Of a stretch of 64,000 nt of DNA, positions 37,990-50,730 are shown one piece after another. This DNA is from Diphasiastrum complanatum. Taxonomy: Eukaryota; Streptophyta; Lycopodiopsida; Lycopodiales; Lycopodiaceae. Made by a program: the position numbers and the translations under genes. Location: NCBI GenBank assembly GCA_029204225.1, contig CM055095.1, positions 28,588,845 through 28,652,844 on the forward strand, given 5' to 3'. Numbering within the stretch: the stretch's first letter is position 1; the number at the start of each line of letters is the position of its first letter. The notes beneath the pieces were generated by a model. It was given only the letters and a program-made list of their open reading frames with translations, ran no database searches and was not told the origin of the DNA.

Positions 37990-39135
37990 TACTTAGTATA
38001 AATCAGTTGTTCATACATCTCTTTTTAAGTCAAATCAACATTGTGAATTGTGAAGGAGCTGAGTGTTATTACACGACGCTTCTTGCGCTCTCATCAAGCA
38101 GATAGTTCACAATCAGAAAGTATTGTAGTTAGCTCTTTATCAAGCTTTCAAGCTTGAACTCTCTTGAGCATTCTAGCTCAGTCTTTTAGAGATTTATTTT
38201 AGAGTTGCTATTGCGCTACTGCTTATCAGCAGAGCTGCTTGTTATTAGACTTATTCTCAGTTATTCAGAGACAGCTTAGAGTGTGTGGTTTCTATCCACT
38301 ATTGTCTTGCACTCATTTGCATCTGATTTTGTTTTTCTGAATCAATACTATTTCTTATTGCTTTCAGTATATGTCAGAATGCATGCATCTCTGTATTGCT
38401 TTTGTAATTGATAGAAATTGTTTGAGAATTCAATACTTTATGTTTGGCTACGTAATCACTTAGTATCTAGCGAAAGTTAGTTGCTAAAGATTGAACGTGA
38501 TTTCCATCACTACTGCTTTGTTCAATTTTGATAGGCGTAGTCATGCATTGGAAGTAGGAAGTTTTTGCATTCCATTATCTACCTATTTTCGACATTATGG
38601 TCATTTATGGGCGTTTTACATTTGCTCATAGGCTTCTTATATCTTACACCTACTTACGAACCTTAATTCTTGCTTATGTATCTTCACTCGTTACAACTGT
38701 TTATGGAATATTACGATTACGGGTTAGGATAAGTGACAACGCAATATGACGAAGTTCCAATTGCCATCTACAACTCAATGTAGTTAAGTGCCAATTACGA
38801 TTTGGCTAAACAACTCTATCAGTCTTCATTTCGATAAGCCCATTTACTATTCCTAACTAGTATAAATAGTTGATCATTTTCTCAATCTAAATATATTCAA
38901 AGATAAAGAGATAGAGTGAAGAACTTAATTTTTGATAGAGTATTGTTAGTAGCATTTCACTGCTTATTAGTAGAAGAGTGTTAGACTAAGACAATCAGTA
39001 TTCAGAGTTAGTTTTACACAGTTGCATCTGCTATAGTCTTGTGCGCGTAATTCATCTAATTTGTACATGCTACTTACTAAATTCAATTCTACAGTTTTAT
39101 TGCATTCAATATCATGTCAGAATAAATGTATGTAA
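37990..39135 (+). repeat. Two diverged LTR-like copies (about 37990-38400 and 38860-39135)
   Basis: Both copies show a TATAAAT box (about 38000 and 38862), GTTAGACTA or ATTAGACTTA, a (T/C)AGT-ATTCAGAG word, a CTTG-(C/G)(A/G)C block and an end block with CATTCAATATCATGTCAGAA or TTTCAGTATATGTCAGAATG. Order is conserved but identity is low. They look like R-U5 parts of related LTRs in tandem. Confidence 0.4.
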
Positions 39136-39194
39136 AAAAAACTCTCCAAAATAGTGCCATAGGGCTTGGCCATGGTACGGATCGTGTACTAGTT

Positions 39195-39470
39195 TTCTAG
39201 TTTCATGGAATCATCGCATTTGTGGATGGGATGGATGATATGTACATCAAGAGGATCTTGTCCATGCCTCATAAGGTGTTTTGACATTCAGGGACTTTGT
39301 GAGGGATCAATTCTGCAGGTTGTGGTAACAACTTCTGCCCATAATTTCTTTGGAAGAGAGGCATGGGCCAGCATGCTCTTGGCACTTTTGATGAGTGTCT
39401 GATTCTTCCTCTCATCTACGCCATTGGACTGAGGTGAGTAGCTGGTTTTAATCTACACCATGCAATTTGC
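39195..39470 (-). pseudogene. Ty1/copia integrase fragment
   Basis: The minus strand reads QSNGVDERKNQTLIKSAKSM, then LAHASLPKKLWAEVVTT, the catalytic-Glu region (usually VERKNRTL) of copia integrase. Its text is close to the 56-57 kb copia copy (LVKSAKYMLSHASLPKRFWA). Frame is lost afterwards. Confidence 0.7.
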
Positions 39471-39499
39471 CATGTCATATGGACCATTGATGCTCAATT

Positions 39500-41237
39500 G
39501 TCATTTTTTTATTGGTACACGTGTCGTCATTTACACTAATCATGATTGGTGAAGAGGCCCTTTTTGAGTCCAAAAAGGGCCCTAATGAAGCAATCTTCTC
39601 ATCCGGGATGCTCTACACATTGTTGTTGTTTCTGTTTTATATTTTGGTTTTACTTGAACATAACACTTTTGTTGCTTTTTCAACTTATCGGGGTCCATGA
39701 TAAACATGCCAAAATAAGATAAGATACATAATCCATAGTTGGTTTTCACTGATTAAGTATCTCCTCTTCAATATGAAGCTTCAATTGATATAAAATGGAT
39801 ATTTGCAACATTTATATAAAGTAAATGGATTTTCATATCAAGTATTTATAGACATTATGCATGAGAAAAAAAATTGTCTTTCAGTTAACTCTTCATAACT
39901 AGTCTATTTCATGTGACATGCATGTGCTTTAAGCAAACTTAGAACCTTTTGGCTTTAAAAAACATATATTTCTAGTTTGGGAGAAGCCCCCAAGGTAGCT
40001 AAGTTTGCCCAAAAATAGATAAAGAGGTGGATAATGATGAGTGACTATGCCAATTATGTCACATCATAAATATAATCTTGATGTTATTGAACTTTCATGG
40101 AATTTTATAACATTTTCTTTCTGCTTCTTACTCATTTTTTGTGTTTCCCATACAAGAGATACAAGATTCTTGTTATTTGTCATATTTTATGTGTGCACAT
40201 ATCACACCATTTCATGTCTTACAATAGCAAAGAATTATGTCAAAGGTTTACCAACATGCCATAGAATCTCCCCTGTCCATCTTGAGTAATATCTATTACA
40301 AAATTCCAAGAATTATCATATCCATGGACACCTTGCAAAAAACAAAAACTGATTCATTTTAATATTCATCTTCCATATAATAGTACAAGTTGATTTTTCA
40401 GTTTTCATAACAAGAACATCTATGCCATAACTCACTTATCCATCATATACAAAAACTTATCTAAATCTTTGATTTTTTTTTTTTTTAATAGATGGTCCCT
40501 ATGTATTGACTTGCCTTAGCACCTTTTTGATCAAAATTTATGATAACTTTGTCATTTCTCATCTCAAATGAAGGGCAAACCTAAAGGTTCAGTCTAAGCC
40601 ACCAACACTATAACAACAACGTTTTACTAGTGATTTACTATGCTTAAAAGATTCAATTATTCCATCAAACATCTGTAATCAATTGATATTTTTACAAATT
40701 ACTCAAGCAAAGTCAACACGCATATCTTTCTTTACACTATAAGCTGAGTAAACTCCTCATTTGTAAGTGTAGAAAAAGTATCTAAAGTTTAAACTCAATA
40801 ATATTTATATTCAAAGAAAGTTATTTATGAAGTTTATCAAGTCATTGCACCTTTTACAATATTTTATTCAACAAAGTTATATCCAATGTATGACTACAAA
40901 GTTATGGTTTAATAGAACATGGGGCCAAATGCATGACAAGAGGACCTCAACCACAAACAGTATTGTTATATTCATAATTGGACATGAAAATGAAGAGAGG
41001 TACTCTTACTATCCTTCTAGCCAATAATGAAATATTCAAGTGTTCCATAGCCATTGATTGTTATGCTCTAGTCCTCAATTTGCATGGACAATATTATCTA
41101 TTTGGTGCATTTGGAAAGTTTATGGAATCCAAAATGTTGTATATGTAAACGATTTGACTTTCATTCATAAGTGGTACAATGTATTGGCCATTTGGTTCCT
41201 TTTCTAATCCAATAGGCTAAGTATTGTTATGCACTTT
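39500..41237. other. Intergenic, nothing recognised
   Basis: AT-rich sequence with short frames only. It ends at the left border of the young copia element. Confidence 0.5.
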
Positions 41238-41929
41238 TGTGAAAAATTGCCTACATTGGCAAATCTAGCCATGTAGAATATTGTACATTTTGTCAATATT
41301 GTTTGTTGGTTACTTGAATGGCCAAAGTGCCACTTGTACATACACACCTAAAGTAGGTTACCACGAGTCAAGAGGAGTGGTTGTGTCTATTTGGTAGTGA
41401 TTCCTACTTTGTAGGATCTAGACCATGATTTATGATGAGATTTGTACCTACCATGCATACCTACCAAGCATGACTCTTGGATCTAGGCTAGGGTTTCACA
41501 TTAGGGCAAGAAAGTGGAGTCTACTTCCTTATCACACGCTGGATTTTCACCTAACTTTGCAAAGGAAGTGTGTTTTACTATGTATTTCCATTCTCCATAG
41601 TGAGAAGATAGAAACTTTTTGGAGCCTCAAGGAGAAACTCGAGTTTTCTCTCATTGTATGGTGATTACTTTTTTTTTCCAATGAAACCCAGCTTTGGCAC
41701 TTTGTAAACACTGTCTACAGGCCGTACTAAAGTCTTATTTCCACACATGTGGAGTTGGATTAGACTATTTGATGAATGCTTTGATTGTCTCTACTTGTTT
41801 CCTATCAAGCTGCTAAACTAGATCTTGTTTTCTGATGACTAGTTTCTGATAGATTGTTTAACAAGCATACAATTACCTTGTGGATCATTCAAAGATCCAT
41901 TTATGGTCCTTAGTACTGTACTTTTCACA
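41238..41929 (+). repeat. 5' LTR of the young copia element
   Basis: It starts TGTGAAAAATTGCC and ends CTTTTCACA. It holds CACACATGTGG (about 41741), where the 3' LTR has CACACGTGTGG, a CpG transition. Confidence 0.92.
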
Positions 41930-41942
41930 TGGTATCAGAGCC
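41930..41942 (+). promoter_or_regulatory. Primer binding site, tRNA-Met type
   Basis: TGGTATCAGAGCC directly after the LTR CA. A CCGTACTGTTCACACGTGTG motif follows in the leader at about 42083. Confidence 0.9.
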
Positions 41943-42549
41943 AAGTACAAGGCCATTGATCTGTGTTTGAATCTAATCCAATTTTAGCAGGTTTTGGTGC
42001 AAAAAGCTAGTATTGGAAGGGCGAGCTGGTATCCAGGTTTTGGTGAGGGGATTTGATCCCAAACATTTTCAGGATCAAAATCCGTACTGTTCACACGTGT
42101 GGGCATCTCTGAACCAGCATTTAATAACCCATATTCATTGGATCATAGAAAATTCATATGGTGTCAGTTTGATGTAATTTTTGGAGCAAATCCTAGGATA
42201 AGCTACCAAGATCACTTGCCATTGATTAGTTTTGAATTTGTTTCATGAAAACTAATTAATCTAGACCTTCTTAAAGTGGAAACTAGGTCTTGAAAGTACA
42301 TCAAAGTGAATGAGAGAGATAGAGTCAGTTTGTGTCCAAGAATAGCCAAGATTGGCAAGATTTGCTTGTGTGTAGTTTTCATCTCATCTTATCTTTATTC
42401 CAGCTTGTGAGGGAGTGATAGAACTGTGATTACAAATCCATCTGTTGGATTAGAAGTCAACATCTGAGTGAAACACTGCAAGTTAGAAACCTTTGTGAGT
42501 TTCAGGTCCAAACAAATCTATATCTTGTGTGTAGAATCTTGCTAGTAAG

Positions 42550-43098
42550 ATGGGATCAGTGGGAGCCTACCTTCTAGAAAGTAGTGAGAGGTTAAATTCT
42601 ACCAATTATGCTATTTGGAAAGTGAGGATGGAGTCACTAATGGTGCTCCAGGATCTTTATGAGTTTCTAATAGATGATGAAGATGAACCTCTAGGTGCAC
42701 AGGAATTAGTGAGATACAAGAAGAGGTCTAGGCTTGCACTTCACTGTATTAAGACGAATGTAAGCAATGATCTTTTAAGGGAAGTATCATCATGTAAGAG
42801 TGCTAAAGAGGCTTGGGAATCTTTAAAATCTATCTATGAGTCTAGTAACACTTCGAGGGTTCTCATGCTTAGGAATCAGATTCTACAAAGCATGAAGAGG
42901 AGTGATGAGAATGCACAAGATTATGTGCTAAGAATCAAGTCTCTTAATAGGGAGTTAGCTTCCATTGGAGAGAAGATTCAAGATAGTGAGCTTGTTCAGA
43001 TTGTCCTAAATGGTCTAGGGAGTGGCTTTACAAATTTGGTCCAAAGCTTTGCAATCCAAGACACTTTGCCTACTATAGAAAAGGAAGAAACCTCTTGA
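42550..43098 (+). CDS. Copia gag, truncated
   Basis: 182 codons from the ATG at 42550. Typical UBN2/DUF4219 gag features: LNSTNYAIWKVRMESLM, AKEAWESLKSIYE and IKSLNRELASIGE. It ends ...DTLPTIEKEETS just after the gag core, where the sequence switches into the RT region in another frame. The CCHC knuckle and everything up to RT are missing. Such a gag could still assemble particles but lacks the RNA-binding knuckle. Confidence 0.9.
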   Translation: MGSVGAYLLESSERLNSTNYAIWKVRMESLMVLQDLYEFLIDDEDEPLGAQELVRYKKRSRLALHCIKTNVSNDLLREVSSCKSAKEAWESLKSIYESSNTSRVLMLRNQILQSMKRSDENAQDYVLRIKSLNRELASIGEKIQDSELVQIVLNGLGSGFTNLVQSFAIQDTLPTIEKEETS

Positions 43099-44566
43099 TT
43101 GCAAGTGGGTGTTTAGATTGAAGTATAATCAAGATGGACCAATAAGCAAGCATAAAGCTAGGCTTGTTGCCAAAGGTTTTTTACAAACCAAAGGCATTGA
43201 CTATGATGAGACTTTTGCTCCTGTGGCTAAGCTTGTTACTATCAGGTTGATCATTAGTCTTGCTACAACCTTCAATTGGGAGCTCTTCCAACTTGACTTC
43301 ACAAATGCATTCCTCAATGGTTATTTGGAGGAAGAGATCTACATGAGGCAACCCGAGGGCTTCATCAAGGCAAAGCATGAAGGAAAGGTATGTTTTTTGA
43401 AGAAGAGCCTTTATGGGCTCAAGCAAGCACCTAGAGCATGGTACTCTAGGCTAAACTCTTTTCTCATTTCCATCAATTTTGTAATGAGTGCCTATGATCC
43501 ATCATTGTATATAAGTTTTCATGATGGCATGATCATTATTCTTGTTTTGTATGTAGATGACATTATCTTGAGTGGTAATGATCTAGATGGAATTAGAGAT
43601 GTAAAAATTGCTTTAGCAAAAGAGTTTAAGATGGTAGATCTCGGCCTATTGAGCTTCATTCTTGGAATAGAGGTTATTAGAGGATGTAATTTTAGCTTCA
43701 TTTGTCAATCTAAATATGCTACATCCATCCTAGATAGATTTGGAATGAAGAATTGTAAAGGCATTGAGACACCAATGGAGCAACATGTAAAAGCATCTAT
43801 TGGTTGTGATGAAGCATCCTTTGAGGACATCACATTATATAGAAGGCTTATTGGCTCCTTGATCTATTTAACTATAACTAGACCTGATCTTAGTTATAGT
43901 GTTGGAAAGTTAAGCCAATTCATGCAAAGTCCTCTAGTTTCACATTGGAAGATGGCCAAAAGAGTTCTTAGATACATTTCATTCACTAAGAATTTTGGTA
44001 TTTTGTATAGAGGAACTAATCTTGGCTTAAGAGCCTATAGTGACTCGGATTTTGCAGGTGACAAAGTGGATAGAAGATCAACAAGTGCCTTTGCCACCTT
44101 TCTATGTGATGGAGTAGTATCATGGCTTTCCAAAAAGCAAGATACCATCTCCCTATCTTCCACAGAATCCGAATACAAGGCCTTGACATCAACATGCAAG
44201 GAGGTCTTGTGGCTCAAAAGGCTATTGGTGGAGCTTCATGTCATGGAGGAGGAGATCCCTATCATCTATTGTGACAACCAATCAGCCCAATCACTTGCAA
44301 CTAATCCTACATTCCATGCAAGGAGCAAACACATCGAAATTGCTCATCATTTCGTGAGGGAAAAAGTGCAAGCTAAAGAGATCAAGCTCCAACACGTGCC
44401 ATCATCAAGTTGCTTGGCTGATTTGTTTACTAAACCTTTACTTAAAGATTCATTTGTCAAGCTTAGATCTTCAATTGGAGTTATTGATAAAAGCATTGTG
44501 ATCTCCAAGGCTAGATTTGAGGAGGAGTGTGAAAAATTGCCTACATTGGCAAATCTAGCCATGTAG
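43085..44566 (+). CDS. Copia reverse transcriptase-RNase H
   Basis: The open frame enters with KKPLDCKWVFRLKYN and needs an upstream start or frameshift to be translated; its first ATG-like start is internal. RT motifs: ARLVAKGFLQ, FAPVAKLVTIR, QLDFTNAFLNG, LYGLKQAPRAW and LYVDDIIL (YVDD at 43550-43561). RNase H motifs: YSDSDFAGD, STESEYKAL, YCDNQSA and ARSKHIEI. No stop interrupts about 490 codons, so the ORF is intact to its natural end. The last 13 codons lie inside the 3' LTR. It is +1 relative to gag. Confidence 0.9.
   Translation, partial: KKPLDCKWVFRLKYNQDGPISKHKARLVAKGFLQTKGIDYDETFAPVAKLVTIRLIISLATTFNWELFQLDFTNAFLNGYLEEEIYMRQPEGFIKAKHEGKVCFLKKSLYGLKQAPRAWYSRLNSFLISINFVMSAYDPSLYISFHDGMIIILVLYVDDIILSGNDLDGIRDVKIALAKEFKMVDLGLLSFILGIEVIRGCNFSFICQSKYATSILDRFGMKNCKGIETPMEQHVKASIGCDEASFEDITLYRRLIGSLIYLTITRPDLSYSVGKLSQFMQSPLVSHWKMAKRVLRYISFTKNFGILYRGTNLGLRAYSDSDFAGDKVDRRSTSAFATFLCDGVVSWLSKKQDTISLSSTESEYKALTSTCKEVLWLKRLLVELHVMEEEIPIIYCDNQSAQSLATNPTFHARSKHIEIAHHFVREKVQAKEIKLQHVPSSSCLADLFTKPLLKDSFVKLRSSIGVIDKSIVISKARFEEECEKLPTLANLAM
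44515..44527 (+). promoter_or_regulatory. Polypurine tract before the 3' LTR
   Basis: GATTTGAGGAGGAG abuts TGTGAAAA. The tract is coding, as pol continues through it. Confidence 0.75.
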
Positions 44567-45218
44567 AATATTGTACATTTTGTCAATATTGTTTGTTGGT
44601 TACTTGAATGGCCAAAGTGCCACTTGTACATACACACCTAAAGTAGGTTACCACGAGTCAAGAGGAGTGGTTGTGTCTATTTGGTAGTGATTCCTACTTT
44701 GTAGGATCTAGACCATGATTTATGATGAGATTTGTACCTACCATGCACCTACCAAGCATGACTCTTGGATCTAGGCTAGGGTTTTCACATTAGGGCAAGA
44801 AAGTGGAGTCTACTTCCTTATTACATGCTGGATTTTCACCTAACTTTGCAAAGGAAGTGTGTTTTACTATGTATTTCCATTCTCCATAGTGAGAAGATAG
44901 AAACTTTTTGGAGCCTCAAGGAGAAACTCGAATTTCCTCTCATTGTATGGTGATTACTCTTTTATTTCAATGAAACCCAGCTTTGGCACTCTGTAAACAC
45001 TGTCTACAGGCCGTACTACAGTCTTATTTCCACACGTGTGGAGTTGGATTAGACTATTTGATGAATGCTTTGATTGTCTCTACTTGTTTCCTATCAAGCT
45101 GCTAAACTAGATCTTGTTTTCTGATGACTAGTTTCTGATAGATTGTTTAACAAGCATACAATCACCTTGTGGATCATTCAAAGATCCATTTATGGTCCTT
45201 AGTACTGTACTTTTCACA
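44528..45218 (+). repeat. 3' LTR of the young copia element
   Basis: Near-identical to 41238-41929. It carries the palindrome CCACACGTGTGG at about 45030, preceded by GGCCGTACT. Confidence 0.92.
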
Positions 45219-45237
45219 CTTTAGTATTGGGCATTTG

Positions 45238-45906
45238 TGTTGGAGAAATGATCTTCATCACCAAATAATGACAACATAATGACTTGATGAAGTTGTTGAT
45301 ATGCTATGTACTCATGTGTTTCACTCAACAATTTGATCTGTCATTTATTGATGTAGCATACTTGAAATGTACTCGATAATAATAGTGCAAGCTAAGTAGT
45401 GGACCATTTTGTAATGTGAATAGGGTTGAATGACATGTGGTTAAGGGTGAGGAGGCATAACCTCCACTATTTCTCTCATGTTGGCTCTCTCCCTCTCACT
45501 GTATTGTGCTCTTCTTGAAAAACAAGCTGTGGTGTTGTTATCTCTCTCCTCTCTCTTTGTGGATTGAATTCATGTTGCATGCTCTAGTTACAACTCACAA
45601 TTTTTCCATGATGTTTGGGTTCTAGTGACTTATGTGATTGGCTTACCATCTTTTGTGATTGATGGTTGATGGCTTTCCATTAGTGATGTTTGTTGGCTAG
45701 TCATTACAAAGAACTACAGAGTCATTGCTCCCTATATAGGAGAGAGTTTTCACCTTAGATTGGTTAGCTTTCATGTATTGCTCTATCATTTGTTCTGTTC
45801 TAGAGTTGGAGGCTTCTCTCCAACAATTATGAAAGCTTTTTTTAATGTTATGTTGTCATATTAAATGATGAATATAGTTGTGTCAGCGTTATTGTAGTTT
45901 TTCACA
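45238..45906 (+). repeat. 5' LTR of another copia-like element
   Basis: The block ends TTTTTCACA directly before TGGTATCAAAGC (45907-45918), a one-base variant of the tRNA-Met PBS. It starts at TGTTGGAGAAATG and has CTATATAGG at about 45733. No coding sequence or 3' LTR was found downstream, so the element is decayed or truncated. The young copia element sits about 16 bp from its left end. Confidence 0.65.
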
Positions 45907-45918
45907 TGGTATCAAAGC

Positions 45919-48900
45919 GGTGAGGACTAATGTCTGTATGATCCATGTGTTTGTCAATAATGTAGCATAAATTCAAAGCATAGCATGGTAGAGGACTCAT
46001 ATTAGTCCTAGCAATGTGTTAGTTAGAAATTCAAAATCTAGAAGCCCATTTTAAAGACTAAATAGAATGCAGAAAGGTGCAAGCTAATAAAATTATTTAG
46101 TGAAAATTACAACACTTAATAGTATGATTTCATGTTGTAGTTAGAGTGCATTACTTTCACAAAATGGAGTCAAAATTGGACGCATTTTTAGGCTATAGGA
46201 GGCCATTAGTGCTAGATATCTAAGGGTGTGCTTCTTGCCTTCAAATCATGCTCAAAAACTTGATGAGCTTGCTAGAATATGTTTAACCTAATGCATGATT
46301 TGCAACTCTAATATGCTAGAAAATTGCAGCCCTAAACTCACATTTATTGGTTGTTCAAAGTAGCTAGAAGACATCACATATGGGTGTCATTTTGCAATCT
46401 CATTATTGGTGATTTTACGTCTCAGATGGGTGCATATAATAAGCTTGTTGGTTACATATGTTAACAGCTCACTAAAATCGCATTTCATGTTGCCTTAGTT
46501 TGTTGAAAATGAAAACATACAAATAATGAAGCCCTAAATTGCACACATAATCTTGTCCTAATCCATAGCCTTTCATGCCCTAAATCCATAACCATAAACT
46601 CTAGAAAATCACACATCTATTGTGAACTTTTCTAGTAAGGAACTTTTTGTTATGGCTACTTTGAAAGCCATTGGGCAAGATAGCGGACTTGCATTGGACA
46701 AGTTGTGTGTGGGACACGCAGAGGGGAAGCTTGCCAATTTAAGCACTCAAAGGGGGCATTTTTGCAACCCAAAATCTTGTTGAGAATAGCTACTACACAA
46801 GTAATTGTTGGGCCAGCTACTATCCATGTTCTATTGTCCTAAAACATTTCAAAATTTTCCAGATGATACTTTTCTGAGGATGCATTTACAACTCACATCT
46901 TGTTGCCGAGTTTATTGCTAAAACCTCAATGAATGGTGATGCCTTAACTCATTGTCAAATGATCAATATCAAGCTCATTTTTGACATAGTTTTTACTAAC
47001 CAAATCATTACTAAACCTTGATGATTTATACCTTATTGATGGCACATTTGTTGCCTATAATGAAGCCAAATGACCAGACAATTGTAGCTAACTTTCGACT
47101 TACAATAGAAAGAATTTGCAGCTTGAAAGAGTGTGCGTTCAAAGATTGAGTTACAACATCAACATATGACATTTTCAATGGTAAAAGTAGTTCACTAGTT
47201 CTATGTTATAAAAATGTCTAAATTGTTTATGGATTGATTCAAGCTAGCATTAGTTCAAATTATTGCCAGCCTATTAACAATTCTCTGACTATTTCCTTTT
47301 TAGTGAGAGAGATGACCCAACAAAGAATTATATCGACTCTCTAATTTTAGTATAATATATTTCTATTTTTGCATTCAATAATTTTGAAATGATAAAGTTT
47401 ATGAAGTTGTAGAATTTAACTCCAACTCTATGTAGGATTGCACGTACAGTTAGCCATTCATCTCATAACTCCTCAAAGTTTCCAATTCACAATGCGACTA
47501 TAATAGTCTCTAGCAATTTGCAAATAAGCATATGACAAGGTCAAAATCATAAAAATAAAGTATAACACATAGTCTATAGTGTCACGAACATTGCCATTAA
47601 CACTTTGCAAATTCTTGATCTTGGACTTTCCAATAAATGAGTCAAACATATTGGTAACACACTTTTGTGGTGGATTTACTACTAAAGTAGTATGGTGGAG
47701 CAAGCCATGAGGGCAAGCCTAAAATGCAAAATGGCCTTCTCTTCTTTTTACTTTACACATACGCAATTTTGCGTGATCTAATTACTTTCACCATTTCTAC
47801 AACATTGTAACAAAGGTTGCTACAAAACTAGTTTCACAGTCATATTTTGGCCATTCCAAAGATTGATAGAGTTCAGACATTTGTTTGGACAATATTTACT
47901 GCTTGTAAGACATTGGATTGCCACTATGCAATTATGGTTAATGACCATTCAATGTATGACTTTCTCTTCTTTTTTTATTGAATCAGATTTTCAATTGTCA
48001 TATAATGTCTTAATGGCCACTCATAACACGAGGCCACGAAAATGTGACCGTTTACAATGTTGAGAGATGAAAGAGAGAAACGAAGAAGCCAACGAGAGCA
48101 AGACTGGGACTCCAGTACAAGAATACCAAAATCACCAACCAGATCGAAAGATTCATCTATTAGTCCAAAAAGAAAATCTGACAGGAATACCAATCCAAAG
48201 CAAAGCTTTAGTACTTACTACATCCAACTCGACATTTCAAGAGGAAAGTAGTTTGATAAACAACTTTGATACTAAAAATATGTCAGCACCGGCAACTAGT
48301 TCCACCACAAACATAAATAGGAAATTTTGATAAGTTAAATCATCATCTAGAGGCTATTTAATTAAAAGACCATGAATGAAATTGGCATGCATAAGCATTT
48401 GGAAGGAAAGAGTCATGGAGTTCAAGGTTTCTATTGTAGGTCAATCATAGCAAGTTGAATGTCAAGGAGTTAAATGCAACCTTTCGCTCTTGGAATATTA
48501 TATTACTTGTATGTGACCTAAAATTTAGGTGGTTTAAAATTAGAAATTATAGATCAATAGTCCAATCATTTGTGAGGATCATATAATGTTATTTTTTCGA
48601 ATAAGGAGCTTTCTTTTGAATTGATTTTTGTATATGTACATTTTGTTATAGGATGTGGAGATAATGAAGTTGGTAGAATGAAGCTATTACTTTTGAGTTA
48701 TGGATATTGAGACTTGTTAAAGTTTAGCCCAAGTTCTAACAAAATAGATGGTAATATTTATGCCAAGTTCTGATGAAATAGACCCAGTCATTTTTCGCCT
48801 TTTATACTGATTTTAGGCTTTTATTTACGATGCAATTATCTCTAAATTACAACAATGTAATTTGTGGAGAATGAAGTGATGAAACACTATGACGAGCTAT

Positions 48901-50379
48901 TAAATACAAATGAAATATTGAATGTAGAGTTGTAAAATCATCAATAGGTATTATACTTCAAATGTCTTCATTTTATTTTACATCCCAGCAAAGAAAATGT
49001 CTACTTCGATGATAAAAACATTTTGAGAAGCGAAATGGTGTCATTGTTATAACAATCAAAGAGAAAATATTTTGGAGCTAGTCATAACTAATTATACATG
49101 TGCATATAAGTAATCATACTTCAATTTTATCTTCCTTGGTATTGTGTGGTGTAAAGTGTAAACTTCTCATTTATGATTTCCTCTTGTATGCTATCCAGTA
49201 TTTGACTTCTCATGAATTACAGATGGTATGTGATTTTATTTTTATTCTGAGGTATTGTAGTCAATCTCATAGCAATTTATTGAACTTTACAAATCATATT
49301 ATGCATCTTTGTGCAGGTGAGAACAAGACAAGAACCGTACTTCAAATGAATAAATTTAGGTTCAACAATAGAGATGCAAGAAGATGTTTAACAAAAAATA
49401 CCAAACGGCCTTAATGGCTGTAAAGGTATACCATACATAAAGCAAACATTGTCATTTAATTTATCGGCTGATACACACGCTCATGTAACTACATCTTTTT
49501 TTCTGTGTCTGATTCTAGTGGCCTCTCTCTATAAGGCTATAATGGTATGTTATCATAAACAGCCACATATAACCCCAAAAAATCAGAAGCTCTACGGTAC
49601 AAATGGTGTACTAGTTTCCGAAGTATCAATGGAATCTTGATAGTATAAACGGGAAATTTTGTGAAGTGAAATATGGACAAGAAAACTATTAACAGGTGAA
49701 AAAAAAAACTTCAATTAATAGCGCTATTTAACAGCTTAAAAAAACTTATATATCATGTAATGTTAAATCAAAATCAAAAATCCCTTCAGAATTAGGATGG
49801 TCCTTGTTGGGGATGCCATAAATGCCTTCATATTGTCAATGCAGTACTAGGCTTAGCTAAATGGGTGTATGTTGCACGTTCCGTTCCAGATAGCGAAACG
49901 CGATCGCCCATTAGGGTTTATAGGCAGACAGCAACCTCAAGCCAGACCATTTGAGAATTCTTTACAATTTTGTCCTATGCCTGAATTGAAGCTCCGCTCT
50001 CAAAGAAAAGAGCCATGTGGCACGTTCTTTGGAGATTAGGTAGGTATGAAAATCAAAGGCTATGATTTTAAAGCTCATAAATAGGAAGTTGTGCATGCAA
50101 ATTCCTAAATTGACTAATTTGCAAAGAGGTAGATGCGAGACAGAGTAGTGGATATATCAAGTAGCTGTTTTATTTTCACGTAGAAAAGCAATGGAGAACT
50201 CGACGTTTGCAGCGGAGGAGCGGAGCCTGCATTCATCTTTTTCTTTTGATGTCTTTTTCCTAGAAAGGCAGCGGAACAACGAGCTTTTTCTTTTCATCTC
50301 TTTTTATATGTGATTTGTTTTTTCACTATCTGTTGATGGTATGGATCTTTCATCACTGCCATGGATGCAATGTGGCATG
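45919..50379. other. Decayed, AT-rich sequence without a recognised gene
   Basis: Only short frames. A + frame at 48057-48251 is Arg/Ser/Lys rich (EKRRSQREQ, PTRSKDSS) and recalls SR-type linkers. An overlapping frame at 48067-48330 is also open. Neither has a recognisable domain, splice context or partner, so I do not call a gene. Confidence 0.4.
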
Positions 50380-50730
50380 AACAAGCGTTCTCCCTAGAAA
50401 AGCAACACAAGTTTGCAGGTGGGTTTTTTAGCAGAAAATCAGCGCACCCACATTGGCAGGTGGTTTTTCTTAGCAAAAATCAGTGCGGCCACGTATGCAG
50501 GTGGGTTGTTTTTAGCAGAATATCAGCGTGCCCACGTTTGCATGTGGATGTTTAGCAGAAAATCAGCGCTTCTTGCAGGTGGCTTTTCTGTCAAGTGTTT
50601 TTCGTAGAAAAGCAGCAGAGGAGTAGAGGAGCGAAGTTTTTTCTTCTCAAGTGTTTTTCTTAGAAAAACAGCAAAGGAGCGGAGGTTTGCACGTGGATTT
50701 TTTTTGAGCAAAAAATCAGCGCCCATTTTC
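50380..50730. repeat. Degenerate tandem repeat, unit about 45-55 bp
   Basis: The words TTTGCAGGTGG, TTTTTAGCAGAAAATCAGCG and CCCACGTTTGC alternate about six times with substitutions, and TAGAAAAGCAGC variants extend the pattern on both sides (50180-50700). Non-coding, or a low-complexity relic. Confidence 0.6.

Larger units (their letters stand above)
41238..45218 (+). mobile_element. Ty1/copia element with both LTRs but without protease and integrase
   Basis: Two LTRs of about 691 bp (41238-41929 and 44528-45218) differ by only a few substitutions and a 4-bp indel, so the insertion is young. The ends form an 8-bp inverted repeat, TGTGAAAA/TTTTCACA. CTTT is shared by both flanks (41234-41237 and 45219-45222) as a probable target duplication. 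Inside are the PBS, a gag ORF, an RT-RNase H ORF and a polypurine tract. Gag joins directly to the RT entry, removing the zinc knuckle, protease and integrase. The 4.0-kb element is therefore non-autonomous. Confidence 0.92.

Noticed and set aside
48057-48330. Arg/Ser-rich frame as an SR-protein exon
   Set aside because: Two overlapping frames are open, there are no convincing splice partners, and no RRM or other domain is near.
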